DNA of 35,740 nucleotides from a virus: positions 1-35,740 of the IMG/VR virus record IMGVR_UViG_3300042861_000404; one strand, given 5' to 3'. The notes beneath the pieces are model-generated. The model saw nothing but the letters and a program-made list of their open reading frames with translations, ran no database searches and was not told the origin of the DNA. This document shows positions 25,800 through 34,340 of this stretch, piece after piece (within the stretch, counting starts at the first letter, position 1; each line of letters starts with the position of its first letter). The position numbers and the translations under genes are program-made.

Positions 25800-25833
25800 A
25801 GATATAATATAAGAAAAATTATTTAATTTCCAA

Positions 25834-26349
25834 TTATGATAAGAAAATTAATTTATATTTTGTTGAATTAATTGAATCTTTTACAAGATCAAGATTATTT
25901 ACAATTTCTGAATAAGGCATCATAGCTTGAACTTTATTAACTGTATTATATAAATCTCTTAAATATCCTACAGCATCTGCTACAGTATCTAATGTTCTAA
26001 TTGGTGAATCTTTATATGTTAAAAGTTTTTCAGATACACCTTGATATCCTTCTACTAAAGTATCAGCTTGATCATGCAATCCTTCATAAAAACTACCCAA
26101 AGCTATATGTGCTGAATAAGAACCTTCTCCTGTAACTTTTAAATGTAGTCTATGAAAACTAATTGCAGCATTCATCATTTCAGTTGCTAAATTAGCAGTC
26201 ATAGTATCTAAAGAACTGCCTCCTACACCAGTATCTGGTACAGGTTTAGCTATAACAGATTCTTCTTTTTCTTCAACTTTAACAGATAGTCTGCTAATTG
26301 TTTTAGCGGGTTGTGTATTTATCTTTAAAGATCTCATTTTATTTTCCAT
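25834..26349 (-). CDS. Dps/ferritin-like four-helix protein
   Basis: The protein has 171 residues. After a polar, probably disordered N-terminus (1-45) a helical domain follows. RLHLKVTGEGSYSAHIAL, FYEGLHDQADTLVEGYQG and the spacing H69-x11-H81, D96-x3-E100 reproduce the E. coli Dps ferroxidase pattern (H51, H63, D78, E82); the position of Dps D67 is Gly85 here. Dps-like proteins store iron and protect DNA from oxidation. Short Dps-like families are known in phages. It lies in the head/connector block between a ring protein (2-base gap) and the 487-residue virion protein, so it may be packaged or act during assembly. The helical fold is likely; iron activity is inferred. Confidence 0.66.
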   Translation of the reverse strand: MENKMRSLKINTQPAKTISRLSVKVEEKEESVIAKPVPDTGVGGSSLDTMTANLATEMMNAAISFHRLHLKVTGEGSYSAHIALGSFYEGLHDQADTLVEGYQGVSEKLLTYKDSPIRTLDTVADAVGYLRDLYNTVNKVQAMMPYSEIVNNLDLVKDSINSTKYKLIFLS

Positions 26350-26351
26350 GA

Positions 26352-27059
26352 TTAATTATTTCTTTCAGCAGAACCTTGGCCCCTTTGTTGTTGATAAATA
26401 TTTTCTATATCTCCTGCAATAAGTGAAGCCGTATCATCTAATAATACTTCAACAACATCATCTTTAAATTGACAAGGTATATTGGTTGTACTAACTACAC
26501 CGGTATATGGATCAACACATCCTTGTATTTGAATATAAACTGGTTTTTGATAATAAGTTAATACAGGATTTACAATATTAAAATCTTTATTTCTATAAAT
26601 TCTAATCTTATTTCCTAACATTGTGCAAAATGTTTCTCCCCATTCAAAATTTGGATTTTTTAATGGATCTCTTAATAAAAGAGATACATTAGCTTCTTCT
26701 GCTAAATAAACAGTCATTGATCTTGGATCTGGACAACACTCACTTGTAGCATCAGCACTTATTCTTTTATATTCTAAATAAGTATTTACAGGAAAATTAT
26801 TTGCTTGAAAGTATTGATCAGTTACAACTCCTGTTAAAGATAACTCTCTTAACAAGGGTTGTAAATCATCAATTCTTCTTTTGGACATTTCATCACCTTC
26901 TTTGTACATATTACCTCCGTGTAAAGTTCTTCTACACCAATCTATTTGTACTTTATTAAATGCTTCAACAAACTGCCAACATTCTATATTATCATAGTCT
27001 TGACTATCAAGTTTATTCAGCCTTTGTTTTAATTTAATTAAGAGAGTGTTATTATCCAT
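26352..27059 (-). CDS. Head-tail ring/connector protein
   Basis: The protein has 235 residues. The helical N-terminus (LLIKLKQRLNKLDSQDYDNI, CWQFVEAFNKVQIDWCRRTL) and the following TYLEYKRISADATS, CCPDPRSMTVYLAEEANV and WGETFCTMLGNKIRIYRN are the hallmarks I remember for the conserved crAss-like ring protein that sits near the portal. The C-terminus is Gln-rich and polar. It follows the 338-residue unknown by 10 bases and precedes the Dps-like gene by 2 bases, so these three form one operon. The ring role is inferred from family memory and position. Confidence 0.65.
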   Translation of the reverse strand: MDNNTLLIKLKQRLNKLDSQDYDNIECWQFVEAFNKVQIDWCRRTLHGGNMYKEGDEMSKRRIDDLQPLLRELSLTGVVTDQYFQANNFPVNTYLEYKRISADATSECCPDPRSMTVYLAEEANVSLLLRDPLKNPNFEWGETFCTMLGNKIRIYRNKDFNIVNPVLTYYQKPVYIQIQGCVDPYTGVVSTTNIPCQFKDDVVEVLLDDTASLIAGDIENIYQQQRGQGSAERNN

Positions 27060-27069
27060 TTTTTATAAT

Positions 27070-28086
27070 TTAAGAGTTCCAGTACGGTTCTACTTTATTA
27101 AGTAATGCCATTAATGTTTCTTCATTTTCAGGATTCTTTAAAAATTCTAAACATTCAGATGGTGACTTACCTAATCTAATTCCACTATCAATTGGTTCAA
27201 TCCAACCTCCAGCTTTAGTAGTAATAAATCTATAATATAAAGCGTCTTTAATTAAAGCTCTAATTTTTAATTCCTCCATTGATAATCCAGATACTTCTAT
27301 AAATTGTGATGCAGCTCTCTTCTTAGAAGACTCAGCACCATTACCATGAATATATTCATCCATGTTTTCATAAAGAATATCATTAGGTGTATTTTTAACA
27401 TACTGTACACTGTCAGCATCACAAATCTTAGCAACATACATTAATTTTGAAGCATTTGAATCATACATTTTTTGTAGCTCAACTAATGCTTTATTTTTCA
27501 ATTTACTAAGTTCTGTTCTAGTACTTAATGTTTCTTCCATTGTATCAAGATAGAATTTAGGTGGATTACCTGATTCTCTAGCTTCTCTTAATGATTTTGC
27601 TACAATAGAAAAACCTCCAGCATGAATAGCATGTAATTTTATTAAGTCATAAGGATCTTTTTCTGGATCTAAAAACACAGGATCATTACCACATCTTAAA
27701 CTAATCTTATCCCAAAATTTTGAATTATCAGGCTTCATTACAGTAAGCTTATTCCAAAAATCTTTATCATCTATGTCAACAACATTAGCTGCTAATTCAG
27801 CTTCTAATTGAGCAACAACTTTTCTAATTTCTTTTATCTTAGCTGCTTTTTCTTTTGCAGGTAACATTTTTACATCAGGAGCAAATTCATTTAATCCTGT
27901 AACATAACGTTTAACCCCATTCATTTCTAAACAAGCTAATGTTTCTTCATGAAATACTCCATCATGCAAAGCTAATCCGTAATGCTCTAAACCCATATTC
28001 TCTTTTGAAGAATTAAAATAAGGACGTATAGCAATAGTTTGATTTTTGGTTTGCTGATACTTTTCTACAATTGTGTAATCATTCAT
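27070..28086 (-). CDS. Conserved crAss-like head-block protein, function unknown
   Basis: The protein has 338 residues, predicted mostly helical and charged. It starts MNDYTIVEKYQQTKNQTIAI; a long helix spans about residues 75-97 (AKEKAAKIKEIRKVVAQLEA), and DLIKLHAIHAGGFSIVAKSL and LSMEELKIRALIKDALYYRF are other clear helical parts. No enzyme motif is visible. The place between the capsid gene and a ring protein fits a head-completion, auxiliary capsid or cargo role, which I cannot decide. It is preceded by a 122-base gap with a promoter-like box and a perfect palindrome, so it may start a new transcription unit covering 28086-24286. Confidence 0.62.
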   Translation of the reverse strand: MNDYTIVEKYQQTKNQTIAIRPYFNSSKENMGLEHYGLALHDGVFHEETLACLEMNGVKRYVTGLNEFAPDVKMLPAKEKAAKIKEIRKVVAQLEAELAANVVDIDDKDFWNKLTVMKPDNSKFWDKISLRCGNDPVFLDPEKDPYDLIKLHAIHAGGFSIVAKSLREARESGNPPKFYLDTMEETLSTRTELSKLKNKALVELQKMYDSNASKLMYVAKICDADSVQYVKNTPNDILYENMDEYIHGNGAESSKKRAASQFIEVSGLSMEELKIRALIKDALYYRFITTKAGGWIEPIDSGIRLGKSPSECLEFLKNPENEETLMALLNKVEPYWNS

Positions 28087-28127
28087 AATTTGGTTTTTGT
28101 TAAAATTTAATAATTGTTCTCATTTGT

Positions 28128-28135
28128 CAAAAGTA
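28128..28135 (-). promoter_or_regulatory. Promoter-like TACTTTTG box
   Basis: On the minus strand TACTTTTG fits TAnnTTTG and lies 42 bases before the start of the 338-residue gene, in a gap that follows the end of the preceding gene. No convincing -33 element at standard spacing. The last three bases of the palindrome at 28133-28148 overlap it, as expected for a regulated promoter. Confidence 0.42.
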
Positions 28136-28148
28136 CATAATTATGTAC
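28133..28148. promoter_or_regulatory. 16-bp perfect palindrome overlapping a promoter-like box
   Basis: GTACATAATTATGTAC is completely self-complementary without a loop and overlaps the TACTTTTG box. This is the arrangement of an operator for a dimeric regulator. No U-tract follows, so a terminator is unlikely. Confidence 0.4.
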
Positions 28149-28173
28149 AATTTATTATTATTAATATTTCTAA

Positions 28174-28194
28174 AGTAAGGTTTTTAATCTTACT
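28174..28194 (-). terminator. Weak hairpin after the 66-residue gene
   Basis: Arms AGTAAG and CTTACT enclose a 9-base loop, followed on the minus strand by only TTTAGA. It lies 15 bases after the stop of the 66-residue gene. The short U-tract makes it a weak terminator at best. Confidence 0.3.
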
Positions 28195-28208
28195 CTAGTT
28201 TATTTGAC

Positions 28209-28409
28209 TTATGCCGGTAAAACAATTTTTAATGCTCCTGCTGTATGATACAAATCTCCATTACTTAATCCTGCTGCTTTTGCCGCAGCATTATCTGCAT
28301 AATTTCTATCTAATATATCTTTACCTACAGCTTTTGAAGCAATAATTTGAGAAACATTTAAGTTTGAAAACTCATATGTTTTATTTGCTTTTTTTATATC
28401 TAGTGCCAT
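28209..28409 (-). CDS. Small capsid-associated protein
   Basis: The protein has 66 residues. The C-terminal half, with DILDRNYADNAAAKAAGLSN and GDLYHTAGALKIVLPA, is a widespread small module in phage structural genes (pattern AAxAGGLxxGDLYxTxGxLKIV); as I recall it often ends head-fibre or decoration proteins. The N-terminal half is short and beta-like. The position right behind the capsid gene and its terminator supports a decoration or head-fibre role. A basal level could come from terminator read-through. Confidence 0.62.
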   Translation of the reverse strand: MALDIKKANKTYEFSNLNVSQIIASKAVGKDILDRNYADNAAAKAAGLSNGDLYHTAGALKIVLPA

Positions 28410-28430
28410 TTTACTTATGTTTTAAAGATT

Positions 28431-28463
28431 AAAAAAAAGGGAGGAGCTTTTACCCTGCCTCCC
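28431..28463 (-). terminator. Strong Rho-independent terminator after the major capsid gene
   Basis: A 6-bp all-GC-rich stem (GGGAGG at 28439-28444, CCTCCC at 28458-28463) with a 13-base loop is followed on the minus strand by T8 (A-tract 28431-28438). It lies 18 bases after the capsid gene stop at 28481. Confidence 0.88.
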
Positions 28464-28480
28464 ATTTTTATTATTAATTA

Positions 28481-30097
28481 TTAGAATGAACCACCAGTGA
28501 TTGGGTTTCTCATAACAATTTTTAAAACTTTAGTTGGATCTTTAACCCAGATAGCAGGCATAGTTTGTGACATCATTACACGGTATCCGTTAAAGTTACC
28601 AGTAGATGCAAAACCTTGAGTTCTTCCCATGTAATCCATAGTTCCATTTTGGTAGAACCATTTCAATTGATTATCCCAAGATAATTTCAATAAATGGATG
28701 TTATCATTTCCTTCATCTGTTACGTCAAAGATAATAAAGCTATAAGAACTTAATGGACGGCCATCAATTAATGGATTCTCAATATCATTAGTATTCAAGT
28801 TATCAAACGCAGGGTTCAATACAAACTTAACATTAGCTAAGAAAGGAATAGTAAATGAAGTATAAGCAAATCCATAATCTAGATCCATTCCAGAACCTTT
28901 AACAGCTCCAATATCACTAGCATTTTGTACTAGACCAGAACCATATACTTCATCAGCAATAGCTTTGTTGATCAATTGCATACCACCAATACCTGTTTGA
29001 ACAACAAGTGATCTTTGAGGATCTGGACCTTTGAACTCAACTTTACCTTGGTAGAAGTTATATAATTCAGATTTAAACATGTCAAGTGTGAAAGAAGACT
29101 TGTTATAAACTCTTTTGAATGAGTTATCTAACTGTGCCCATAATCCCACAGATAATCTAATATCATCTGGACCATCTTGTTTAATTCTACCACCTTTACC
29201 CCACATCAAGTAAGTTTCAATATCAGAAGCAATTTTTGATAAGTGAGCAGCTTCCATGTTTGTAATAAATGTTCTAGTAAGAGTACCATTTTCAAATGCT
29301 TCTCTTGCACCAGCTTTACCCATGTTAGCAATTAATCCTTCAATACTAGGTACAGCTGGATCATTGTTAGCTCCAAAGTTTCTCCAGATTTCAGTTACAG
29401 GTACAGTACCATCTGCATTCAAACCACCTTTGATCATTAAATCAGCACGGCTAGAAATAGAATAGTGTACGTGTGCTTCAGCTCCTCCTACAAAGTTGTA
29501 GAACTCACGGAAACCAGAACCTGTTTCAATGTCAGAAAATCTTTCACCATACTCACCTCTTGCAGAACCTTTTCTGAAGAACTTAGTACCTTTAGCTAAA
29601 TACTTATTATCTAAGCTAGCTACGTTGTTATTGTTTACCAATTGAACAGTATAGATAAAACCGTCACCAGCAGGAATAATATCATCAGCTGTGATGTAAA
29701 GCTCTAATCCATTGTATTTGTCATAAGTGATGATATCACCATGTCCAAATGTTCTTTTAGAAATTTTAATTTTAAATGTTGTACCATCTACACCTTTAGT
29801 AGCATTAGCTGGTTCAATATCTGCCACAATGTATGGAAGATCTTGTGCAATAGGAGTTTGCCATTTGTACTCACCACGTGCATTGTCTACCATAATTGTA
29901 TTCTTTCCACCAAATGATGCCATTTGATAAAGAGGCATTTCAACTTTTTGAGTCATTGCCCATAAATCAACTGGTCCCATATCCATAGGTTCTGCTGAAC
30001 CTAGCATTTGAGTCAAGTGATAAGAATCAACATGAGAACTTGCTTTGTAGCTAGTATCTCTTAGGAAAATCCCATTATTTAATACTGGAGTTGCCAT
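28481..30097 (-). CDS. Major capsid protein
   Basis: The protein has 538 residues, a size usual for the HK97-fold capsid protein of crAss-like phages. It starts MATPVLNNGIFLRDTSYKAS. Segments such as GHGDIITYDKYNG (116-128), a helical part around NMEAAHLSKIASDIETYLMWGKG, and a C-terminal RPLSSYSFIIFDVTDEG and ITGGSF are consistent with that family. There is no protease-cleavage signature that I can point to. It lies after portal and scaffold-like genes and before a strong terminator, the standard place and expression setting of a capsid gene. Third-position G and C appear more frequent than in neighbouring genes, fitting high expression. The identification rests on order, size and motif memory. 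Confidence 0.85.
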   Translation of the reverse strand: MATPVLNNGIFLRDTSYKASSHVDSYHLTQMLGSAEPMDMGPVDLWAMTQKVEMPLYQMASFGGKNTIMVDNARGEYKWQTPIAQDLPYIVADIEPANATKGVDGTTFKIKISKRTFGHGDIITYDKYNGLELYITADDIIPAGDGFIYTVQLVNNNNVASLDNKYLAKGTKFFRKGSARGEYGERFSDIETGSGFREFYNFVGGAEAHVHYSISSRADLMIKGGLNADGTVPVTEIWRNFGANNDPAVPSIEGLIANMGKAGAREAFENGTLTRTFITNMEAAHLSKIASDIETYLMWGKGGRIKQDGPDDIRLSVGLWAQLDNSFKRVYNKSSFTLDMFKSELYNFYQGKVEFKGPDPQRSLVVQTGIGGMQLINKAIADEVYGSGLVQNASDIGAVKGSGMDLDYGFAYTSFTIPFLANVKFVLNPAFDNLNTNDIENPLIDGRPLSSYSFIIFDVTDEGNDNIHLLKLSWDNQLKWFYQNGTMDYMGRTQGFASTGNFNGYRVMMSQTMPAIWVKDPTKVLKIVMRNPITGGSF

Positions 30098-30142
30098 AAT
30101 TTTTACTTGTTTTTAGTTATTAATTGTTTTTATATTTGATTG

Positions 30143-31444
30143 TTAAATCCTTTTAAAAATGTTGTTGGTTCTTGGTAATTTTTTTGTTGGTTGTCTTCTT
30201 GTTTCTTCATCTTTATCTTGAATACCAAGAGAACTTGAACTATGATTACCTTGTTCTGTTTTTAATTTTCTTACTGTTTGCTCAATACTTTGTTGAGCAC
30301 CTTTGTCCATTATCTTTGCTTTATATCCTTGTGGATCTTGTAATAACCATAATGCTTCTGAAATTAATGCATAATTTGGTTCCACAAACTGATACTTTTC
30401 TAATAAGTGACCTAATAGATTTGTATTTTTACCACTCACTGAAGGATAACTAGGTTGGACTAAACCATTATACAACATTGCTTGAGTCTTTCTATCTACT
30501 TTAATATCTCCAAGATTACCATCTTTTAAAGTATCATATACATTTTGCATATAAGCTTTAGATGCTTGCTCTTGTTGTTTTTGTTTTATTTGCTGCTCTT
30601 GTACTTTTCTAATAACAATTTGCTCCGCCATCTTATCTAACTTTGGTTTAAACTTAGCAGCTTGTTGTTCAAGTTTTCCTAAGTCTTTCCAAATTTCAAT
30701 TTCTTCTTCAATTTCTTCAGATGTACCATAGCCGGTAGCATTCAAATATTCTTTAATAATAATTTCTTGATCTCTTTCTGATCTAATATCTAATTCTTTA
30801 GTTTCTTCTACTTGACCTAAAGTTGAAAACAAACCTTTTAAATCAGTACCACCATCTGCTACATATCTAGCTGCAATTTGCAATTCTTCTGGTAAGCTAG
30901 CAAAAAACTGTTTAGGTGTTTCACGTCTTACTTGATTTGCTTTTTCTTCTAAATTAGCTTCAATTAATTCTTCCCAATCTTTTGCTGTGTATTCATCAAA
31001 TGATTTCTCATCATCAAATGGAACTAATTTGTCTTCTTTAATCATTTTAGAAAAGACATCAGAAATTCCAGAAATAGGTTTTCTACCTCTAGTTTCTTTC
31101 TTTTCTTCATCATCCTCTTCATCTAAACTATCAAGAATACTTTTAGCATCTTCTTTAGTTGCTTTAGGTGTAACCTCATCCTCATCATCATCTGCAAGAA
31201 GATCTGTATTTGATGTTGAACTTTTACCTTTATCAGTTAAATCATCCGCATCATCTGCATCCGGATCAGCAAATGAAAAATCTGCTTTTTTATTTATTCC
31301 TGAAAAAATGTTGTTTGTAGTCTTTGTTTCTTTTCCAGATGGCAAAGTCATATCATCACCGCTAGGTGCTGCACTGAATATTGTATCTAAGTCAATGTCT
31401 AAAGTTTCTACATTACTATTCATAGTGTTGTTTTTGGTACTCAT
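30143..31444 (-). CDS. Acidic scaffold-like head assembly protein
   Basis: The protein has 433 residues. Residues 1-115 are strongly acidic and low-complexity (ADPDADDADDL, LADDDEDEV, LDEEDDEEKKE), likely disordered. A basic patch RGRKP follows, then mostly helical sequence with a long Gln/Lys-rich coiled coil (about 270-300), and a basic C-terminus. The motif TNNIF occurs twice, at 43-47 and at 426-430 near the last residue. Acidic, coiled-coil proteins between portal and capsid genes are usually scaffolds, and the basic C-terminal end would fit capsid binding. No protease motif is seen. A 127-base gap upstream, AT-rich, holds no clear promoter or terminator. Confidence 0.58.
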   Translation of the reverse strand: MSTKNNTMNSNVETLDIDLDTIFSAAPSGDDMTLPSGKETKTTNNIFSGINKKADFSFADPDADDADDLTDKGKSSTSNTDLLADDDEDEVTPKATKEDAKSILDSLDEEDDEEKKETRGRKPISGISDVFSKMIKEDKLVPFDDEKSFDEYTAKDWEELIEANLEEKANQVRRETPKQFFASLPEELQIAARYVADGGTDLKGLFSTLGQVEETKELDIRSERDQEIIIKEYLNATGYGTSEEIEEEIEIWKDLGKLEQQAAKFKPKLDKMAEQIVIRKVQEQQIKQKQQEQASKAYMQNVYDTLKDGNLGDIKVDRKTQAMLYNGLVQPSYPSVSGKNTNLLGHLLEKYQFVEPNYALISEALWLLQDPQGYKAKIMDKGAQQSIEQTVRKLKTEQGNHSSSSLGIQDKDEETRRQPTKKLPRTNNIFKRI

Positions 31445-31571
31445 CTTATTGTTGGTTTAATAATTAATACTTATATCAATAATATAATAAATCTTTATTT
31501 AGTTTACACTACATTAAACTTATAATATTTGAAAAATTGTAAAGTTTTTTGCAGTATATAGCTAACACAAA

Positions 31572-34319
31572 TTATTTATCTTTTGGTTTTTTAACATCAT
31601 ATTTATTTTTATTCTGTATGGCTATATTTAATTGATTATTTGATATTTGTGTTTGTGCCGCAATTTTTTCTCTTTCAACTTGAAGTTTTTGAGCTTCCAT
31701 AGATGATTTAGTTACTAACTCTTCACGTTTCATATTCATTTGTTCTCTGTATTGAGTTGTTTGTTGAATATCTTTTAATGCATCTTGATAATCATTTATT
31801 TGATTTTCATTTACATCAACACCGGCCCCATATCCCGCAGCTCTAATTTCTGCTACAGTAATATCTTTTTGTCTATCTTTTTCAGCTTCTTGTTGTTCTA
31901 ACTGAGCTTTCATTTGAGCTTGTTGTGCCTGTGCTTGTAATTGTTGTTCTTGCATTTGACGTTGTTGTTGCATATCTTCTTGTCTTTGAGCTGTAACTCT
32001 TGCTTCAGAATCTCTTAAAATATCAGTTACTTCAGAAATAGAATCTGCTTTAACAATATTACCAAGTTCATATATGCTGGCACCAGTTGTGTTATTAGTT
32101 AATGCCATTTGTTTTAACTGTTCAAGAATAGCTCTATGATTTGTTTTAGTTGTAGCAAATACATTAAAGTCTCTTAGTAAAAGATCTGTACCATTAATTG
32201 TAAAGTTTACCTTTTCTGCTTCAGTAGAAATGTAACTCAATCTTATACTAGGATTAGTACTATAGTAGAACTGAGCTAAGTCTGTTCTCATTTGATGTAC
32301 ACGTGGCATAAGTTGATCAGAGTGTTGTACAAAGTAAATTTCTGTTTGAGCATATGACTGTTGCATTGCATTTATTACTCCAGTTGCTGTTTCTGCTGAT
32401 ACAGGACCACCCAATCTTTGTTGATTAATACCTATTGCATCAAAACATTGTTGTTTAAAGTAATTAGCTAATTGTATTCTGCTCATTAATCTACCAGTTT
32501 GCTCCATGTTTAGAGTCTGATAGTGTTGGAAGTTTACAGCATTTTCAGTATTAGTAATTGAAGTATCAAGAGGAAGCATTTGAAAATCCTTCATTGCTAC
32601 GTATGCTTTAGCATAATTGTTTTTACCCCAATCTTCTCCCATAGAGTGACGTGGTAATGCATTCTGATCAAACATAATTACTGTACCTAATTCATCAATT
32701 AAGATATCAGCAATCTGGTTATTAACCATATTATATCCAACTTGATATGCTTTCATTAAATCTACCAAAGAAGTAGATCTAGTATTTCTATCAGAGAATA
32801 CTCTACCTTCTACTGGTAACTTACAACCGTATAAAGAATTATTTCCTTTAAATTGAAAAGGCAATCTACCAGGTTTAGTTCTATTAATACCTAAGTATAT
32901 AGGATTTATTTCACTACTTGTAGAACTTTTCCACATTGCAGGTACATTTGGTCCTACTTTTACACCACCCCAAATTTCATTAATCCAAATCCAATCAATA
33001 TGTTCTCCTTGTAACAATGTATCTTTTGATTTGTTTTTAAATATTGATGTATCATAAATAGCTTTTTCAGTTACCTTGAATGTTTCATCAACTATTTCTT
33101 GAGTAACTTCACCATCATATTCTATCTTAGTAAGATGTCCAATTTTTCTTTGTGTTTTCCAATAAATTGTAGAAACTCTCATCAAGTTGCTATCACCAAA
33201 ATAAGCTAAGTCTTCACTTTCATTTAAAATCTGATTTAAGATATCTCCTCCTCTACCAGGATCTGCCATATAGTTACTTGTATATTGTCTATATGCTAAA
33301 CCGGGTGAATTAGTATTCCATGCGTGAGATCTTGTGGCATCATAATAAGAACCATCATTTTGATAACCATTAACTTGATATTGAGCAGATCTTGCAGGAT
33401 AAATTCTTTGTAATGATTCTAATTGATTTTGATTCATTAAATATCCGTACTTATCTACAACATCAGCTACTGTCATTAAATCAACTTTACCAACATATGC
33501 TGAATCAGAAATATATCTTTGATCAGGAGATTTTTGATAGAATGTTAATACAGGATTCCATAGTTCAATATCATAATCATCTTCTAACATACGGAAATGC
33601 CAAAACTCTCTATCAGCAATAAGCATATCTCTAAAACCTCTTTCTTCAAGTTCTTGCATTTTGAATCTTTCTTCATCAACATTTAATTGATGAGTAGCCC
33701 ATTCTTCAACAGAACTTCTATATGACTTACTAAAGAAGTCTTCAATTTCAGGTAATGATTTAATATTTTCTGGAGCAAGTTGTTGCTGCGCTTCTTCAGA
33801 TGATGGGTCCATTCCCATTTGAATCATCTTTTCTACTAATTTTTTTTCAGCATCTGCAAGTAATGCTTCTTCAACCTGCATTTTCTTTTGCTCAAGCATT
33901 TCATTGTATGATCTATCATCAACTGCTCTGAACTGTACCTTATTGTATCTTTTGGAAAACTCACCACTTAATACATTAATTACATTTGGAATAATAGGAT
34001 AAAATTTAAGTTCTAAGGCAGAATCATTTTCTTTAGTTAAAACATCCATTAAATCTTTATAGTCATTGTCAGGTTCAACTATATAATCTGTTTTATCTAT
34101 AATACCTTTAGCTAACTTATAATTTTTTAAAAGCCTTCTAGCATTGAGTTTCAAAAATTGAATACCTTGGAGTTCTAACCAATCTAAATTCCATGCTGCC
34201 CAATCATCTGTTTTTTCACTATAAGGTAAAAATTGAATAGGTTGCGTCAAACTAGAAAAGGTAGGTCCTTCTTCTTTTCTTGCACCGGCTTTTAACTGCA
34301 TTGCATTAAGTACTTTCAT
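31572..34319 (-). CDS. Portal protein
   Basis: The protein has 915 residues. The N-terminal two thirds match the crAss-like portal style: ISDSAYVGKVDLMTVADVVD, a basic and aromatic clip region (MWKSSTSSEINPIYLGINRT), and a long helical stretch with GRLMSRIQLANYFKQQCFDAI and GINQQRLGGPVSAETATGVI near residues 640-660. The last about 150 residues are a Gln-rich, Ala-rich coiled coil (EDMQQQRQMQEQQLQAQAQQ and onward), ending in a basic tail. The long Gln-rich helix is expected for the barrel that reaches into the head. It follows the terminase by 21 bases. Portals form a dodecameric ring at one vertex through which DNA enters and leaves. Confidence 0.87.
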   Translation of the reverse strand: MKVLNAMQLKAGARKEEGPTFSSLTQPIQFLPYSEKTDDWAAWNLDWLELQGIQFLKLNARRLLKNYKLAKGIIDKTDYIVEPDNDYKDLMDVLTKENDSALELKFYPIIPNVINVLSGEFSKRYNKVQFRAVDDRSYNEMLEQKKMQVEEALLADAEKKLVEKMIQMGMDPSSEEAQQQLAPENIKSLPEIEDFFSKSYRSSVEEWATHQLNVDEERFKMQELEERGFRDMLIADREFWHFRMLEDDYDIELWNPVLTFYQKSPDQRYISDSAYVGKVDLMTVADVVDKYGYLMNQNQLESLQRIYPARSAQYQVNGYQNDGSYYDATRSHAWNTNSPGLAYRQYTSNYMADPGRGGDILNQILNESEDLAYFGDSNLMRVSTIYWKTQRKIGHLTKIEYDGEVTQEIVDETFKVTEKAIYDTSIFKNKSKDTLLQGEHIDWIWINEIWGGVKVGPNVPAMWKSSTSSEINPIYLGINRTKPGRLPFQFKGNNSLYGCKLPVEGRVFSDRNTRSTSLVDLMKAYQVGYNMVNNQIADILIDELGTVIMFDQNALPRHSMGEDWGKNNYAKAYVAMKDFQMLPLDTSITNTENAVNFQHYQTLNMEQTGRLMSRIQLANYFKQQCFDAIGINQQRLGGPVSAETATGVINAMQQSYAQTEIYFVQHSDQLMPRVHQMRTDLAQFYYSTNPSIRLSYISTEAEKVNFTINGTDLLLRDFNVFATTKTNHRAILEQLKQMALTNNTTGASIYELGNIVKADSISEVTDILRDSEARVTAQRQEDMQQQRQMQEQQLQAQAQQAQMKAQLEQQEAEKDRQKDITVAEIRAAGYGAGVDVNENQINDYQDALKDIQQTTQYREQMNMKREELVTKSSMEAQKLQVEREKIAAQTQISNNQLNIAIQNKNKYDVKKPKDK

Positions 34320-34340
34320 TCTAAATTTAATTTAGTTAAT

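Noticed and set aside
30131-30138. TATATTTG promoter box on the plus strand
   Set aside because: No plus-strand gene follows; the match is expected by chance in this base composition.
30987-31460. Plus-strand frame of 157 residues rich in Ser and Leu
   Set aside because: It is the mirror of the acidic Asp/Glu-rich part of the scaffold-like gene; the Ser runs come from complementing GAT/GAA codons.
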